The notes beneath the pieces are model-generated. The model did no database searches. It was not told the DNA's origin and saw nothing but the letters and a program-made list of their open reading frames with translations. From positions 130,375-194,374 of the forward strand of contig DKQK01000072.1 of assembly GCA_002471665.1 (NCBI GenBank): 64,000 nucleotides of DNA, given 5' to 3'. Positions 11,501-18,862 of this stretch are shown here, piece by piece. A program made the translations under genes and the position numbers. Numbering within the stretch: position 1 is the stretch's first letter; each line of letters opens with the position of its first letter. The DNA is from Gammaproteobacteria bacterium UBA7310 (GTDB lineage: Bacteria; Pseudomonadota; Gammaproteobacteria; Pseudomonadales; Ketobacteraceae).

Positions 11501-13957
11501 GCGCGCGCGACTGCGGCGAATGTGAATGAAAGTCTGGAAATCTACCTGCCGGATTTTCTGCCTCAGGATCTGCCTTCCATGGAGAATCCGGTGAATTCCC
11601 TGCGCAGCCGGGGACAGGTGGCGGGAATTCTGCTGCCCTATGGTATGAACTCGGATAATCTGCAGTTCAATCATCGCAGTTCCCGGATTGAGCGAGATGA
11701 GTCCATTGCCAGCAGGATTGTTTCCCTGTCCGGTGGGATCGGCTCGGAAGACGAAGCCATTATGTTCCGGTTGCCACACCGGGTGGAGGCCTATTCCGGT
11801 GCTGACATGACCAATGCCAGTTTCGTTTTGCAGCACAATAACGATAATGATCTCAGCACGATCGTTGCTGCCGGCGACATTCGTTTTACTCTGGATAGTC
11901 GGGGTAATAACCTGACCACCACAGGGGGAACTCAGGTGATTCAGGTGGCCGGGCCTGGTGATCTGCTGATGCAGGCTGGTGGCAATGTTGAACTTGGTGC
12001 ATCCCGTGGCATTCTTTCCATTGCCAATGATGAGAACCGGAATCTGTCTGCCAACGGAGCCTCTCTGCACGTATACGCCGGCCTACGTAACACTCTCTAT
12101 TCTGATTCCTTCAACCTCGAGGGATACCGTAATCTGGTGGGGGATGGAATTACCAACAACAACGAAATAGCACTGTTCAGATCGCAACTGGGGGCATCTC
12201 AGCGGCAGCAGGCCAGCTTCATTGATCTGGCAGAATCCCTGTTGAACAGCGCCGCACCCGATTCGGATAACACGGATTACGACCTCTACCTGATCCTGGC
12301 CGAGGTGCTTTCCAGTGCGACCGGTGATCGATATGAGTCTGCCCAGCTTGACCTCAACCTGAGTGCCATGCGCCGTGATTTTGCGGAACTGGAAGTCTCC
12401 CTGCAGCAGCGTTTGGCAGTGAACTTTGTTAAGCAGGTGGTGATGAAGCAGCCGGATCGGTTGGTGGTGGGTGCCGGTGATCTATTTACTTTACCGGCCA
12501 TTGGGGATTCCGGACTGCAATCAGGGGCAGCGCGCAGCAATCTGTTCCGGTCGTACCTGGAAAGCGCGGGCAGTTTTATTGCCTTGGATTACCTGCAGGG
12601 AGCCAATAGAACGCAAGATTTTCTGGCCCTGGCGGATAACAGAACGCTGGAACAGGTGGCCCAGTTACCTGCTTGGCAGCAATTGCAGTTGGCGGCCACC
12701 GCATTCAACCAATTGGACGCAGGCAAGCAATTGCTGGTGGCTGAGTCCGTTATGTTGCATCACAACGCGGCGGCAGCGGAAGAAGGGGCTGCTGCCGGTA
12801 GCGCTGTGTTCAACTTCGAACGGGGTTATGTAGCGCAACGGCAGTTCTTTGGTTCAGACTATGATCTGGCCCTGCGTGGTATGGATCTGAAGTCTGCCAT
12901 GATTGATATCAGAAGCAAAAGCCCGGGAACACTGCAGAACATGCTGTCGGCGCATGAAGATTTTCGCCGTGGGGTGATTGACCGTGACGCGCTTGACCGT
13001 CGCTTGCTGCAGTTAAGTCGCCTGGATTTCAGTGCAATGGATTCGCAGATGGTTGTGGATATTATCCAGGGCACCCAACAGTTGGAAGATTTCAATCTGG
13101 GTGGCCCGAGCACCACCGACCTGCAGTCACTGGGAGCATTGCTGGCGTCGTGGCAGCAGGATGCTGGCGTTGATTTTGCCTTTCCTGCCGGGGTGGCCGG
13201 AGGGGGCAATATTGATATGCGGTTCTCAACCATCCAGACCCGTTCCGGTGGCGACATAGGCCTGTTTACGCCTGCCGGCAGTACCGATGTGGGCGTATCG
13301 CAATCCCTGGTGGATGCCCTGGGCTTCGACAAAAGCAATGGGGAACTGGGTGTTTTCTCGTTGGCCAAGGGCAACATCAGTGCCGTGGTGGCGGATGCCT
13401 TCAATGTCAATGAATCCCGTGTGATTCCTGCGGCCGGGGGGGATATCAACCTGTGGTCGGTGTTTGGTGATATTGACGCCGGGCGTGGCGCCAAGACTGC
13501 AGTGGCGGCACCAGCCACCACCTTCACAGTGCATCCGGAAACCGCCGCTGTGACCTTCATCGTACCTCCGACGGTGGCCGGTAGTGGTATTCAGACGCGC
13601 TCCAGCCGGGTGGCCTCTAGCGCTAAACCCTCCAACACAGAACGTTATTTCAGTATCGCCGAAGGCGTAGGGTCCATTGCTCTGGCCACCCCGCTGGGCA
13701 TCGTTGATGCCGGTGAAGCTGGTATTCAATCGGCCGGTGACCTGTTTCTGGGGGCTGCTAAAGTCAGCGGGGCAGATAACATCAGTGTGGGGGGCATATC
13801 AACCGGGGTACCCACCGCCACCAGTATCAGTGCCGATGTGGGGGGGCTGGGCTCAGCGGTTGACGCTGCCACCAATTCTATCCAGGAAAGTGCTGAGAAG
13901 GCGGCTGCTGAACAAGCCAGGCAGAATGCGGCTTTCGTCACCATCGAGCTGCTCTGA
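2522..13957 (+). CDS. Giant TpsA exoprotein, filamentous-haemagglutinin family
   Basis: A secreted beta-helical surface protein of about 3,811 residues, presumably an adhesin or matrix protein exported by the upstream TpsB. A signal peptide (residues 1-22) is followed by a TPS domain (about 35-290) with NQNGVIFG near residue 132, equivalent to the NPNG(I/V)xFG box of FHA; Pro is replaced by Gln. Most of the rest is repetitive beta-strand sequence rich in Gly, Asn, Asp and Leu, with few aromatic residues. The last 300 residues, including INLWSVFGDIDAGRGAKTA around 3,635-3,655 and VDAGEAGI further on, match the DUF3739 C-terminal module of this family. No RGD, protease or toxin domain was recognised. 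ATG 2522 has AGG eight bases upstream; ATG 2516 and TTG 2504 are possible but less well placed. The frame is unbroken for 11.4 kb. Confidence 0.92.
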   Translation: MLKRFLVLYLVIYLSWPISSLYARTLPAQMQQAVISRHIKVPAPAANALPGTASGDFVRAGAASLTQQDNTLVIDQETAKVLLEWATFDIGSGSTVKFNQNPEDVAVNVIQDARPSRIFGKLVADGQIYLLNQNGVIFGEGSQVNVRGMIAAAAKLNGYDDLASISEDQKLTFLQNSLLDVIGDGKALLVVDDEAIRELGEENLPRIIVEKGAAIHSNDAPVVLAGPEVENYGDILASNSQVVLAGGRKDFYLAVSDNDYDLRGYLVEVNSGSGSERGKVTNAGSIVATLGNVTLVGSEIIQAGEIKATSAVDVNGSIHIMARDQAKEVGDFQTLARNSAYWSAANFDVARESTNLKPDGVTSSAGLVPDPPADQQTNQRPSTGKAFIGREGGSVTFAPGSVTQVAVQDLDHGKLTPLLVDHGVDPVAFYKQSEAQQIAQIKKLESDAERQFRLSDHVKYATNQSLQRDSRLHVAGKSIDLQENSVLRAKGAKITEVSGTGAWVNEGAAISLVAKEDPLPGNDVREANSEASITIGKNALIDASGTTNTVLEAERNVVSMFVTSSEVKDNAVQKGGELLRKTVAVDIRKGTQLFDWRSALDTVQKTASERSAQGGRVVVSSTGSVNLDQGATVDVSGGKVTYQEGIAETSKVIANGRLMDISEAPANATIDDVIDLQRSSVMDSKWGERDSHHAGTVLMSSLNYYPTYEEGHDGGSIDIVANRQSIADGINLRAAPYIGLYQRDDLGATGGSVHIDVAGLSGTQNIYIQDGMALIEDDMEALYLSADIIESSGADSFRISGTQSIVLEPGVQLALGRNQGLELGAGYIQMLGDVRSLGGDVVLDAADWVDVAGTIDVSGNWVNRRLDQVESSSLVSVLDAGTIDFAAGKSLVIEDEARLRANAGARLSADGKLQIGHAGEVALRLTDDGRPGASNAPDRPALDMRGRVEALDNRQGGQFSLVASDIRIGGDDPTRLLDSGGANPDTVTIANQWFDQLRVGNVTLSAREGDITLGSDADIRMHQHAYRESNGTAGTISGDSIAGALAHYEVPTYEALAGSLTLQAGKTNSVSTKGSVVVEQGATIHGLYGSTLNLHADEAILFDGTFRSKGGVFNAVLDQFETTDVPSIGNSIYLGENAVIDLAADMISRPGVNPAPSRDLIAAGQVNLESNLGYVLVDESATISLQGGVFSGVEDIQGVTRDVNRAAAAGTFKLKADGGFVMAAEVDFGAAGQGYRGGVLNFDLSSGRGYSGGERPQVHSIVLGADRGDDQSSAFSLLNDLSLNAVRNADGSFGELSNLTKNLGLIATDNLEQNHVRSARLNTDRYVANNNVSLSAQSNIRLASDVDVSTSESLILDSVALDLADHQLSLNSAYVQIGDSDNRSLLTDPALMPQGLPGNGVGRLNINGGLVDLFGDLILSGDGQAQLMAQQGLRLRSVLLNSNAFDTLDGLFNESLLRVNGSLDIATPVIWTESYANATLYSDGVINLKRTGNNTDSILSVGSTLKLAGDAIAVDTRVAASFGEIVLDATGTPGNETAAHQRYGLASGDLVLGENAVLSVASTENVPMGRIKADGVEWELLFNYQNPTEINTIDTNPVNKIVSLKGNRVLADAGSVLDVSAGGSVYGREFEAGLEGSVDILADAHYTELFAIVPTMRSGYAAYDPLEFRGSGLNEEWGTQFQVSGSRQIGDGLYTVLPANYALLPGAYLVRPDGDQLVRRGYAADNLNGIEVVSGRVVHDGGRGESLWTGFTLEADTELSKYGTYNLTSVDDYFADSDLAPGRLPGANGGVGIDVIQQLDFDAMVRGSSRSKVGTFVDITSPGDILVGDNPNRSLEDTLQLSASLFDQIGAGSILLGGNRTWQDGGWAIDDERNLTSDIMVDDSISGDEILLVSADTINLGSAVEISATGTASYRGNAWDISEAGAALLTSNSSDSQFLLDDLANMTGVLNLASGSRIQGSGTVAIAHRGSNDSDEELGQERGQGLLAGVVDALGGRLQVFANELTLGDASTADANLDTAILTTASNLELRSGDVMRFANDLTLDLNTLQLAANSVAVAENSRVELRANEQATIQAGAGSITNGSIAAGSSLLVAADTLNIQGSDGEQAAGISLLAEQVELGGGNLVNLTGRLSLRAGSGQGGLVVDSPLLGSRQAGARIELATEGDLVLRNSDGQAAIPAELAALAPGHSIRLFGDAVELDTAIANRSGITTLVADSGQLTLGGEAYIDASAYRQTFLDETITGPAGIISLRAAQDITIEEMSAFDYGDEGQSANDGVLEIIAGDKLDLASVQNLKLGNGGVDLRIQAQRFAQAQTDSNGLSELDAITGLNAAGANGDLELILTGVGSNLNLLEGQHDLAAESFYLAAARGSLTVASDLAAANAQHQSGLFGQQGLSLGNTASITVSQSEAGGAPLLLHSGNGALVVSAGARLNLESGLEVMLPASAAGVGDVVISNNDVIGAAGIDVFGVSTFASDNVPTLSQELQSSLAALDGLSPTDFISVQAGVDPVALRLRPQLDIVSDADLVIGEPGQALDLMSYRTATGDPGRVSFRAREGITVQGGISDGVRGLLSNLSPAGITFDYTDDLNQSAAAVPVLAADESSSLQLTAGVAEGSAMNRSLRLGSADILLRNNSYVRTGTGNIDVQASGDLLQEGTSYIATLGRNFKLDSAGLPAWGDLDYLSGITPGSDPSLWLLYGKFGGFGVQGGDIRLAVGGDLQGNSAGITSADYMIRYNTEDDVSVLGIDYSNITSWYAAIGDLRGGVNAVGGGSIAAQVGGTVYAAGFAAPSQGVSQSLELAGGDIDLSARADVNNGYYHVDNGRLKLLVRGALADSLFIGSEADAEITTIGQLDFGGMINTFMLPGDLRQSAQPFVNPSLIDQLSSYYFKGYDSSSLQLTSVAGDLNLLADMESNSGLKRHFPRFSSAYEQLLPAYYVLPSRVGVAALAGSVNIDERNIPLATGSLTLSTNVLTLFPSTSSRIKLYAANGIKARATAANVNESLEIYLPDFLPQDLPSMENPVNSLRSRGQVAGILLPYGMNSDNLQFNHRSSRIERDESIASRIVSLSGGIGSEDEAIMFRLPHRVEAYSGADMTNASFVLQHNNDNDLSTIVAAGDIRFTLDSRGNNLTTTGGTQVIQVAGPGDLLMQAGGNVELGASRGILSIANDENRNLSANGASLHVYAGLRNTLYSDSFNLEGYRNLVGDGITNNNEIALFRSQLGASQRQQASFIDLAESLLNSAAPDSDNTDYDLYLILAEVLSSATGDRYESAQLDLNLSAMRRDFAELEVSLQQRLAVNFVKQVVMKQPDRLVVGAGDLFTLPAIGDSGLQSGAARSNLFRSYLESAGSFIALDYLQGANRTQDFLALADNRTLEQVAQLPAWQQLQLAATAFNQLDAGKQLLVAESVMLHHNAAAAEEGAAAGSAVFNFERGYVAQRQFFGSDYDLALRGMDLKSAMIDIRSKSPGTLQNMLSAHEDFRRGVIDRDALDRRLLQLSRLDFSAMDSQMVVDIIQGTQQLEDFNLGGPSTTDLQSLGALLASWQQDAGVDFAFPAGVAGGGNIDMRFSTIQTRSGGDIGLFTPAGSTDVGVSQSLVDALGFDKSNGELGVFSLAKGNISAVVADAFNVNESRVIPAAGGDINLWSVFGDIDAGRGAKTAVAAPATTFTVHPETAAVTFIVPPTVAGSGIQTRSSRVASSAKPSNTERYFSIAEGVGSIALATPLGIVDAGEAGIQSAGDLFLGAAKVSGADNISVGGISTGVPTATSISADVGGLGSAVDAATNSIQESAEKAAAEQARQNAAFVTIELL

Positions 13958-14002
13958 CAGGGGGCCGGGCCCTCAGCCAATTAAACTTTACGCAATTAAA
14001 TG

Positions 14003-14037
14003 ACAGCCTGTAACCGTTTTGTTACAGGCTGCTGTTT
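14003..14037 (+). terminator. Hairpin after the giant exoprotein gene
   Basis: CAGCCTGTAAC (14004-14014) and GTTACAGGCTG (14021-14031) form a perfect 11-bp stem with a six-base loop, followed by a short TTT. It sits 46 bases after the exoprotein stop and 30 bases before the next start, so it probably attenuates rather than fully isolates the ExbB-fusion gene. Confidence 0.6.
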
Positions 14038-14068
14038 AAATTGGGCGCTCGAAAATGCGGGGGATTGT

Positions 14069-15925
14069 ATGCGTTCGATCGTGCTGATGTTACTGATGAT
14101 GATGCTACCGGGAATGGCTTCTGCCTGGTGGAATGACGAATGGCCCTATAGGGTTGGATTTACCGTGGATACCAGTGTGTTGGCGACAACACCAGTGGCC
14201 GATAGTGACGGTGTTCCATTGCTGGTTCGGCTACACTCTGCCAATTTTGAAGACTTTTTTCTGGTGAAGGAAGATCTGTCGGATATCCGCTTTGTTGCCC
14301 AGGACGACAAAACACCTCTCAAGTTTCATGTGGAATCATTCGATTTACTGAACCAGCTGGCATTCATCTGGGTTAAGCTGCCCCTGACTCAGGCTGTGGG
14401 GGATGCTCCGCGAAAAATATGGATGTACTACGGTAATTCGCAGGCGGTGGCTGCGCAGGATGCGGCGGGTACCTATGGGGTGGACAAAGTCGCGGTGTAT
14501 CACTTTAACCCCGGGAATCCCAGCCCGCAGGATGTTTCGGCCTATCAGAATTCAAATGTGTCCGGTGATGGACTGGTGGTGCCGGCTTCATTGATCGCCG
14601 GGGGGTTGTCCCTGAGCGGACCGGGGGCATGGACTATTGCCCAATCGCCAACGCTGGCGGTGGAATCTGAACGTGGCCATAGTTGGTCCGCGTGGGTAAA
14701 GCCGCTTCCCATCGACCCGGTGTCAACGCAGAAAGCAACCATACTGATTCAGACCGATGGTGACAACGCGCTTGAGCTGGCGTTACGGGGTAATGTACCT
14801 GAGGTGAATCTGACTACTGGTGAACTGAATGTTAGCGTGAGTTCATCCCAGCCTTTGGCAATGGAGCAATGGCAACACATTGCGGTGATTGTTACACCGG
14901 AAAAGCTAAGTCTTCTGGTGGGGGGAGAGCTGGCTGCCAGTCACGCATTACCTTCGGCGTTGTCACTGCAAGGCCCATTGACCATAGGGTCTGCTGAAGA
15001 CAGTGCTCCGGGTTTTGTTGGTGAGTTGGATGAATTACAGATCGAACGGTCAGCCGTACCTTTCCCGTTTATGCAATTTGCCGCCCGTACCCAGGGAATG
15101 TTAAGCACCGCGGTGACCGCCGGCAAAGCCGAGCAACTTGGCAATGCAGCAGGCACATCTTACTTCATCACCATTTTTCAGAGCACCGGTGATGAAGGTT
15201 GGACGGTCATATTCCTGCTGACGGTTATGGCGGTGATCAGTTGGGGAGTTATGGTGTTTAAGGCGTTGTTTATTGGCCGCGCAAAGAAAGACAATGACGC
15301 TTTTCTGGCACAGTATAGACAGTTGGACAATCAGCACTTCGATGCGCTGGATGTAGCCAATGATGACTCCGCAAACGTGGCCAGTGAATCTCAGGTGCTG
15401 TCATTGTTCGGGAAACATGATCACTTTCAATCATCGCCTCTGTACCACATTTATCATCGCGCGATTACAGAAGTGCGTAACCGTCTGAGTAGCACTCGGA
15501 CCCAACATCGATCTCTCAGTGCTGATGCCAACCGGGATGCACCCTCCTATCTGAATGATAGTGCGATCAACGCTATTCGATCAGGTTTGGAAGCCTATGT
15601 AGTGAGGGAAATACAGGCGCTGAATCGAAACATGGTGTTGTTGACTATCGCCGTTTCTGGCGGCCCCTTCCTTGGACTGCTGGGAACCGTGTTGGGTGTC
15701 ATGATCACCTTTGCTGCCATTGCTGCCAGTGGTGATGTCAACATTGCCGCCATAGCACCGGGGGTGGCCGCTGCCTTGCTCACCACTGTCGCCGGGCTGG
15801 TGGTGGCCATTCCAGCTTTGTTTGGCTACAACTGGCTGGCAACCCGCATTAAGGAAATGGTGGCGGACATGCATATGTTCACTGATGAGCTGGTCACACG
15901 GTTGGCTGAACAGTACAGCGAGTAA
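14069..15925 (+). CDS. DUF2341-LamG-MotA/TolQ/ExbB fusion proton channel
   Basis: An ExbB/TolQ-type inner-membrane proton channel subunit fused to a large periplasmic sensor-like part (618 residues). A signal peptide ending near MASA is followed by AWWNDEWPYR, the start of a DUF2341 domain (about 25-130), then a LamG/concanavalin-like domain (about 145-335), a membrane segment near 379-400, a cytoplasmic stretch, and a MotA/TolQ/ExbB domain with two long membrane helices (GGPFLGLLGTVLGVM near 525, then a second helix near 570). ATG 14069 with GGGGG just upstream gives the signal peptide; the frame continues upstream to 14000 but would run through the terminator hairpin. ExbD and TonB follow at once. 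The periplasmic part may bind carbohydrate or the nascent exoprotein; that is inference. Confidence 0.88.
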   Translation: MRSIVLMLLMMMLPGMASAWWNDEWPYRVGFTVDTSVLATTPVADSDGVPLLVRLHSANFEDFFLVKEDLSDIRFVAQDDKTPLKFHVESFDLLNQLAFIWVKLPLTQAVGDAPRKIWMYYGNSQAVAAQDAAGTYGVDKVAVYHFNPGNPSPQDVSAYQNSNVSGDGLVVPASLIAGGLSLSGPGAWTIAQSPTLAVESERGHSWSAWVKPLPIDPVSTQKATILIQTDGDNALELALRGNVPEVNLTTGELNVSVSSSQPLAMEQWQHIAVIVTPEKLSLLVGGELAASHALPSALSLQGPLTIGSAEDSAPGFVGELDELQIERSAVPFPFMQFAARTQGMLSTAVTAGKAEQLGNAAGTSYFITIFQSTGDEGWTVIFLLTVMAVISWGVMVFKALFIGRAKKDNDAFLAQYRQLDNQHFDALDVANDDSANVASESQVLSLFGKHDHFQSSPLYHIYHRAITEVRNRLSSTRTQHRSLSADANRDAPSYLNDSAINAIRSGLEAYVVREIQALNRNMVLLTIAVSGGPFLGLLGTVLGVMITFAAIAASGDVNIAAIAPGVAAALLTTVAGLVVAIPALFGYNWLATRIKEMVADMHMFTDELVTRLAEQYSE

Positions 15926-15929
15926 TGCT

Positions 15930-16334
15930 ATGAAATACCTTGATGACAGTAAAATCTATGATGAGGTCAACGTCACACCCATGCTGGATCTATCCTACGT
16001 GTTGTTGGTGATCTTTATCATTCTTACTACGGCAACCGTGCAGGGTATTAAGGTCAACCTGCCTAAGGCCAGCGCTGCGCCCAGTTTGGCGGAATCCAAA
16101 ACCAAGGCCATTACCATCACCGAAGACGGCACCCTGTATCTGGATACGTATCCGGTCAGCATGGGGGAGCTGGAGTCTCTTTTACAACAGTACAAAGCCG
16201 TAACTCCGGACCTGCCTGTCATTATCAAGGCCGATGCCACAATTCAATATCAACGTGTGGTTGATGTGCTGGATCTGGTGGGGCGACTTGAAATTCATCA
16301 GTTAGGCCTGGTTACCAAGAATGTGGTCAAGTGA
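15930..16334 (+). CDS. exbD: ExbD/TolR-family biopolymer transport protein
   Basis: A 134-residue ExbD/TolR subunit that would pair with the preceding ExbB-type channel. It has a short cytoplasmic N-terminus, VNVTPMLDLSYVLLVIFII near residues 14-32, and a periplasmic domain ending near residue 134. Asp22, in the MLD of the single membrane helix, corresponds to the proton-carrying aspartate of ExbD and TolR. ATG 15930 lies four bases after the ExbB-fusion stop, indicating one transcript and probable translational coupling; the longer upstream frame overlaps the previous gene and is not credible. Length is normal for the family. Confidence 0.93.
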   Translation: MKYLDDSKIYDEVNVTPMLDLSYVLLVIFIILTTATVQGIKVNLPKASAAPSLAESKTKAITITEDGTLYLDTYPVSMGELESLLQQYKAVTPDLPVIIKADATIQYQRVVDVLDLVGRLEIHQLGLVTKNVVK

Positions 16335-16361
16335 CGTGCTCACAACTCCTGTCTGGTTAGT

Positions 16362-17000
16362 ATGAAAAAACGTTTTGCTAAGCATCTTCCGCTATTGGTT
16401 GGAGCACTACTGGTATTGCTTTTGGTGGTCGTGGGTTATTACCTGGTGTCCGGCCTGAAGGATCAGGGTGAACCGAAAAAAGTAATCCAGCAAATTACGG
16501 TGATTAAGCCACCCACGCCACCTCCGGAGCCGCCACCACCACCGGAAGAAGAACCGGAACCGGTGGAGGAGGAATTGGAGGAAGAGGTTCCCGATGATCC
16601 GGAGCCTTTACCGGACCAGCCGTCCGATCAACCGGCAGGAGACGATCTGGGGTTGGATGCTGAGGGGGTTGCCGGTGGAGACTCTTTTGGACTGACAGCA
16701 CGTAAAGGCGGAAGAGGTTTGCTCAGTGGTGGTGGGTTTGGCGCTTACTTGAAGCAAGAACTGAATAAAGCAGTGACCGCTGATGCAGAGCTCAGGTATC
16801 TGGATTACGTGGCTGTGGTGAGCCTGGATCTGGGGGAAAACGGCCAGTTTAACAATATCCATATCGCTCTTGAGCAGGGGTCGCAGCGGGCTAAAGAATT
16901 GTTGTTGGCGCTGTTTTCCGCAATGGGTGGGCTTGGGCGGCCGGTACCGCTGGAAGAAAGAGAGAAGGTGTTCAGATTACGAATCAGCTCAGAGCTGTAG
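16362..17000 (+). CDS. TonB-family energy transducer
   Basis: A 212-residue TonB-like protein that would carry energy from the ExbB/ExbD complex across the periplasm. Residues 1-32 form a basic N-terminus and one membrane anchor, followed by a strongly Pro/Glu-rich periplasmic spacer (about residues 45-90, repeated PPEPPPPP and EEPEPVEEE) and a compact C-terminal domain (about 120-212). The C-terminal domain is not a textbook TonB sequence, so it may contact an unusual partner rather than a standard TonB-dependent receptor; no such receptor is encoded in the window. It follows exbD by 27 bases and precedes the porin-like gene by 20 bases, so the natural candidates for partners are the TpsB, the porin-like barrel or the exoprotein. 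Confidence 0.85.
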   Translation: MKKRFAKHLPLLVGALLVLLLVVVGYYLVSGLKDQGEPKKVIQQITVIKPPTPPPEPPPPPEEEPEPVEEELEEEVPDDPEPLPDQPSDQPAGDDLGLDAEGVAGGDSFGLTARKGGRGLLSGGGFGAYLKQELNKAVTADAELRYLDYVAVVSLDLGENGQFNNIHIALEQGSQRAKELLLALFSAMGGLGRPVPLEEREKVFRLRISSEL

Positions 17001-17020
17001 GCTGTAAAGAGACGAAGATT

Positions 17021-18799
17021 ATGAATGGAATGATTCTGTGTAAAATTCGCGGTTCACTATTGATGTTTGCTTTGGTGTTGCCGCTGCATTGTACCAGCTT
17101 ACAGGCAGGTGAACTTACCGGCACTGATCTGCTGAACCTGATGCTGGACAACGGCATTATTACCAAAGCGCAGGCACAGACGCTGGTTGATCAGGTGCAC
17201 CAACGACGGGGGGGAGCTCCGGCCAATGAGAGAGGGATCCAGGCAGACGATATATTAACGTTGTTGCGGGAAGAGAAACTCATTAGCGAGCAGAGCTATC
17301 TGAAAATGCAGGAGCGCTTACGGCAACGCCAGGCTGCGATCAAGCAAGGTAAAGGCAGAGAACCTGCCCCAGACGATGTCAGAGTACCTTTCCTCCCTGA
17401 TTATATTCGCCGCGATTTGCAGCAATCCATCTCCCAACAAGTGGAAGTGGAAGTAGTGGATAAGGTCAAAGAAGAAGCGGTGCGCACAGCCCGTATTTAT
17501 GGTTGGGGCATCAAGGATTCCCCTTCCTGGGTGCACAAAGTCAAACTTTCTGGTGATGGTCGTCTCCGCTATCAATCTGATATGTTTCCCGATGACAATG
17601 CTTTATATGGCTACCCTGATTATGTTGGCATCAATGCCAGTGGCGAGGAGATGTATGACAATGTCAATGACACCCGTAACCGCTTCCTGGCGCGCTTTCG
17701 TATTATGTTGAAAGCACAACCCACAGATCGGATTGAAGTGGGAATGAGGCTGACCACAGGCAATGAAGGTAATCCAGTATCCAGCAACCAGACGCTGGGG
17801 GGCTTTTCCTCCAAATGGGACGCCAACTTTGACCTGGGTTATCTGAAATACACGTCTTTGGAGGAGCAAGTGGAGTTGATTGGAGGGCGCTTCCAAACTC
17901 CGTTTCTGCATACGGATCTGGTTTTTGACAGTGATATGACCTTTGAAGGCATTGGCGGCAGCTACTATTTTATGCGCGAAACCTCACCATTCAGCGACAC
18001 CAACAATTGGGATCCCTATATTAGGCTGGGCCTGTTCCCCATTCAGGAAATTCATCGGAATATTGCCAACCTGAGTGAAGATGCGGCGCAGATAGTGTCC
18101 GAAGTCAATGATCGTGACAAGTACTTGTATGCGGCGCAGATTGGTACAGACTACCAGTTTGTTAGTACCAATAAATTGTCCATGGCCTTATCTTACTATC
18201 ATTATGATCAAACAGAAGGCAAGAGAAACCCATATCAGGGAACAGAAGCAAGCTACTCAACTGCATCACCGTTCTACCAGGTGGGCAATTCGGTCTATAA
18301 CATCAACCATCCTAACGATGAACCTTTTCTGGGATTGGCAGCCAGTTATAAATTACTGAATGCTACTGTCGAATACCAGATGGCTGACTTCTTTCCCACC
18401 TATGTATTTCTGCAAGCGGACTATGTAAAGAATATAGCCTTTGATCAGAAGGAGGTTTCTGCACTGGTGGGTACGGAATTACCGGAGCGTGATACCGGTT
18501 ACCAACTTTCGATCGCCGCGGGAACGGCAACGCTGGACTATATTCGAGACTGGCGTGTGACCTTTACCTATCGCCACTTGGAAGGAGATGCTGTACTGGA
18601 TGCGTTCTCCGATTCTGATTTTTTGCTCGGTGGGACTGATGCGGAAGGTTACATCATTGAGGCGCAGTACGCCTTGTATGATGATACCGTTGCCTCGCTT
18701 AAGTGGATCAGTGCCGATTCCATTGATGTGGACCCGGGGGATGCCCTGTTTAACATCAGTGTCGATACTCTGCAACTGAGTTTGCAAGCTGCATTTTAG
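17021..18799 (+). CDS. Putative outer-membrane porin (Porin_5-like)
   Basis: A 592-residue exported barrel protein. A signal peptide (about 1-29, ending SLQAGE) is followed by an alpha-helical N-terminal region with two similar motifs (LLNLMLDNGIIT near 38 and ILTLLREEKLIS near 78), a pattern typical of the putative-porin (PF16930-like) family. From about residue 170 the sequence alternates hydrophobic and polar residues with many aromatics and ends in LSLQAAF, with a terminal Phe, as expected for a barrel. It is co-directional with the TonB cluster, with 20 bases between them. Substrate is unknown. It may serve as the outer-membrane target of the adjacent TonB, although no TonB box was recognised. 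Confidence 0.82.
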   Translation: MNGMILCKIRGSLLMFALVLPLHCTSLQAGELTGTDLLNLMLDNGIITKAQAQTLVDQVHQRRGGAPANERGIQADDILTLLREEKLISEQSYLKMQERLRQRQAAIKQGKGREPAPDDVRVPFLPDYIRRDLQQSISQQVEVEVVDKVKEEAVRTARIYGWGIKDSPSWVHKVKLSGDGRLRYQSDMFPDDNALYGYPDYVGINASGEEMYDNVNDTRNRFLARFRIMLKAQPTDRIEVGMRLTTGNEGNPVSSNQTLGGFSSKWDANFDLGYLKYTSLEEQVELIGGRFQTPFLHTDLVFDSDMTFEGIGGSYYFMRETSPFSDTNNWDPYIRLGLFPIQEIHRNIANLSEDAAQIVSEVNDRDKYLYAAQIGTDYQFVSTNKLSMALSYYHYDQTEGKRNPYQGTEASYSTASPFYQVGNSVYNINHPNDEPFLGLAASYKLLNATVEYQMADFFPTYVFLQADYVKNIAFDQKEVSALVGTELPERDTGYQLSIAAGTATLDYIRDWRVTFTYRHLEGDAVLDAFSDSDFLLGGTDAEGYIIEAQYALYDDTVASLKWISADSIDVDPGDALFNISVDTLQLSLQAAF

Positions 18800-18862
18800 T
18801 TTCGGGGCAGCGCCCAATATGATTAGTAGCGCGTGAAAAATCTGTTAATGTGAGGTAATTCC

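Noticed and set aside
12859..13560. A 233-codon open frame on the minus strand within the giant exoprotein gene
   Set aside because: It is the mirror of a high-codon-bias region of TpsA; the sequence is Ser/Pro/Arg-rich and has no ribosome site or family match.
14000..14068. Upstream extension of the ExbB-fusion gene to ATG 14000
   Set aside because: It runs through an 11-bp terminator-like hairpin and would place about 23 residues before a good signal peptide; ATG 14069 has a ribosome site.
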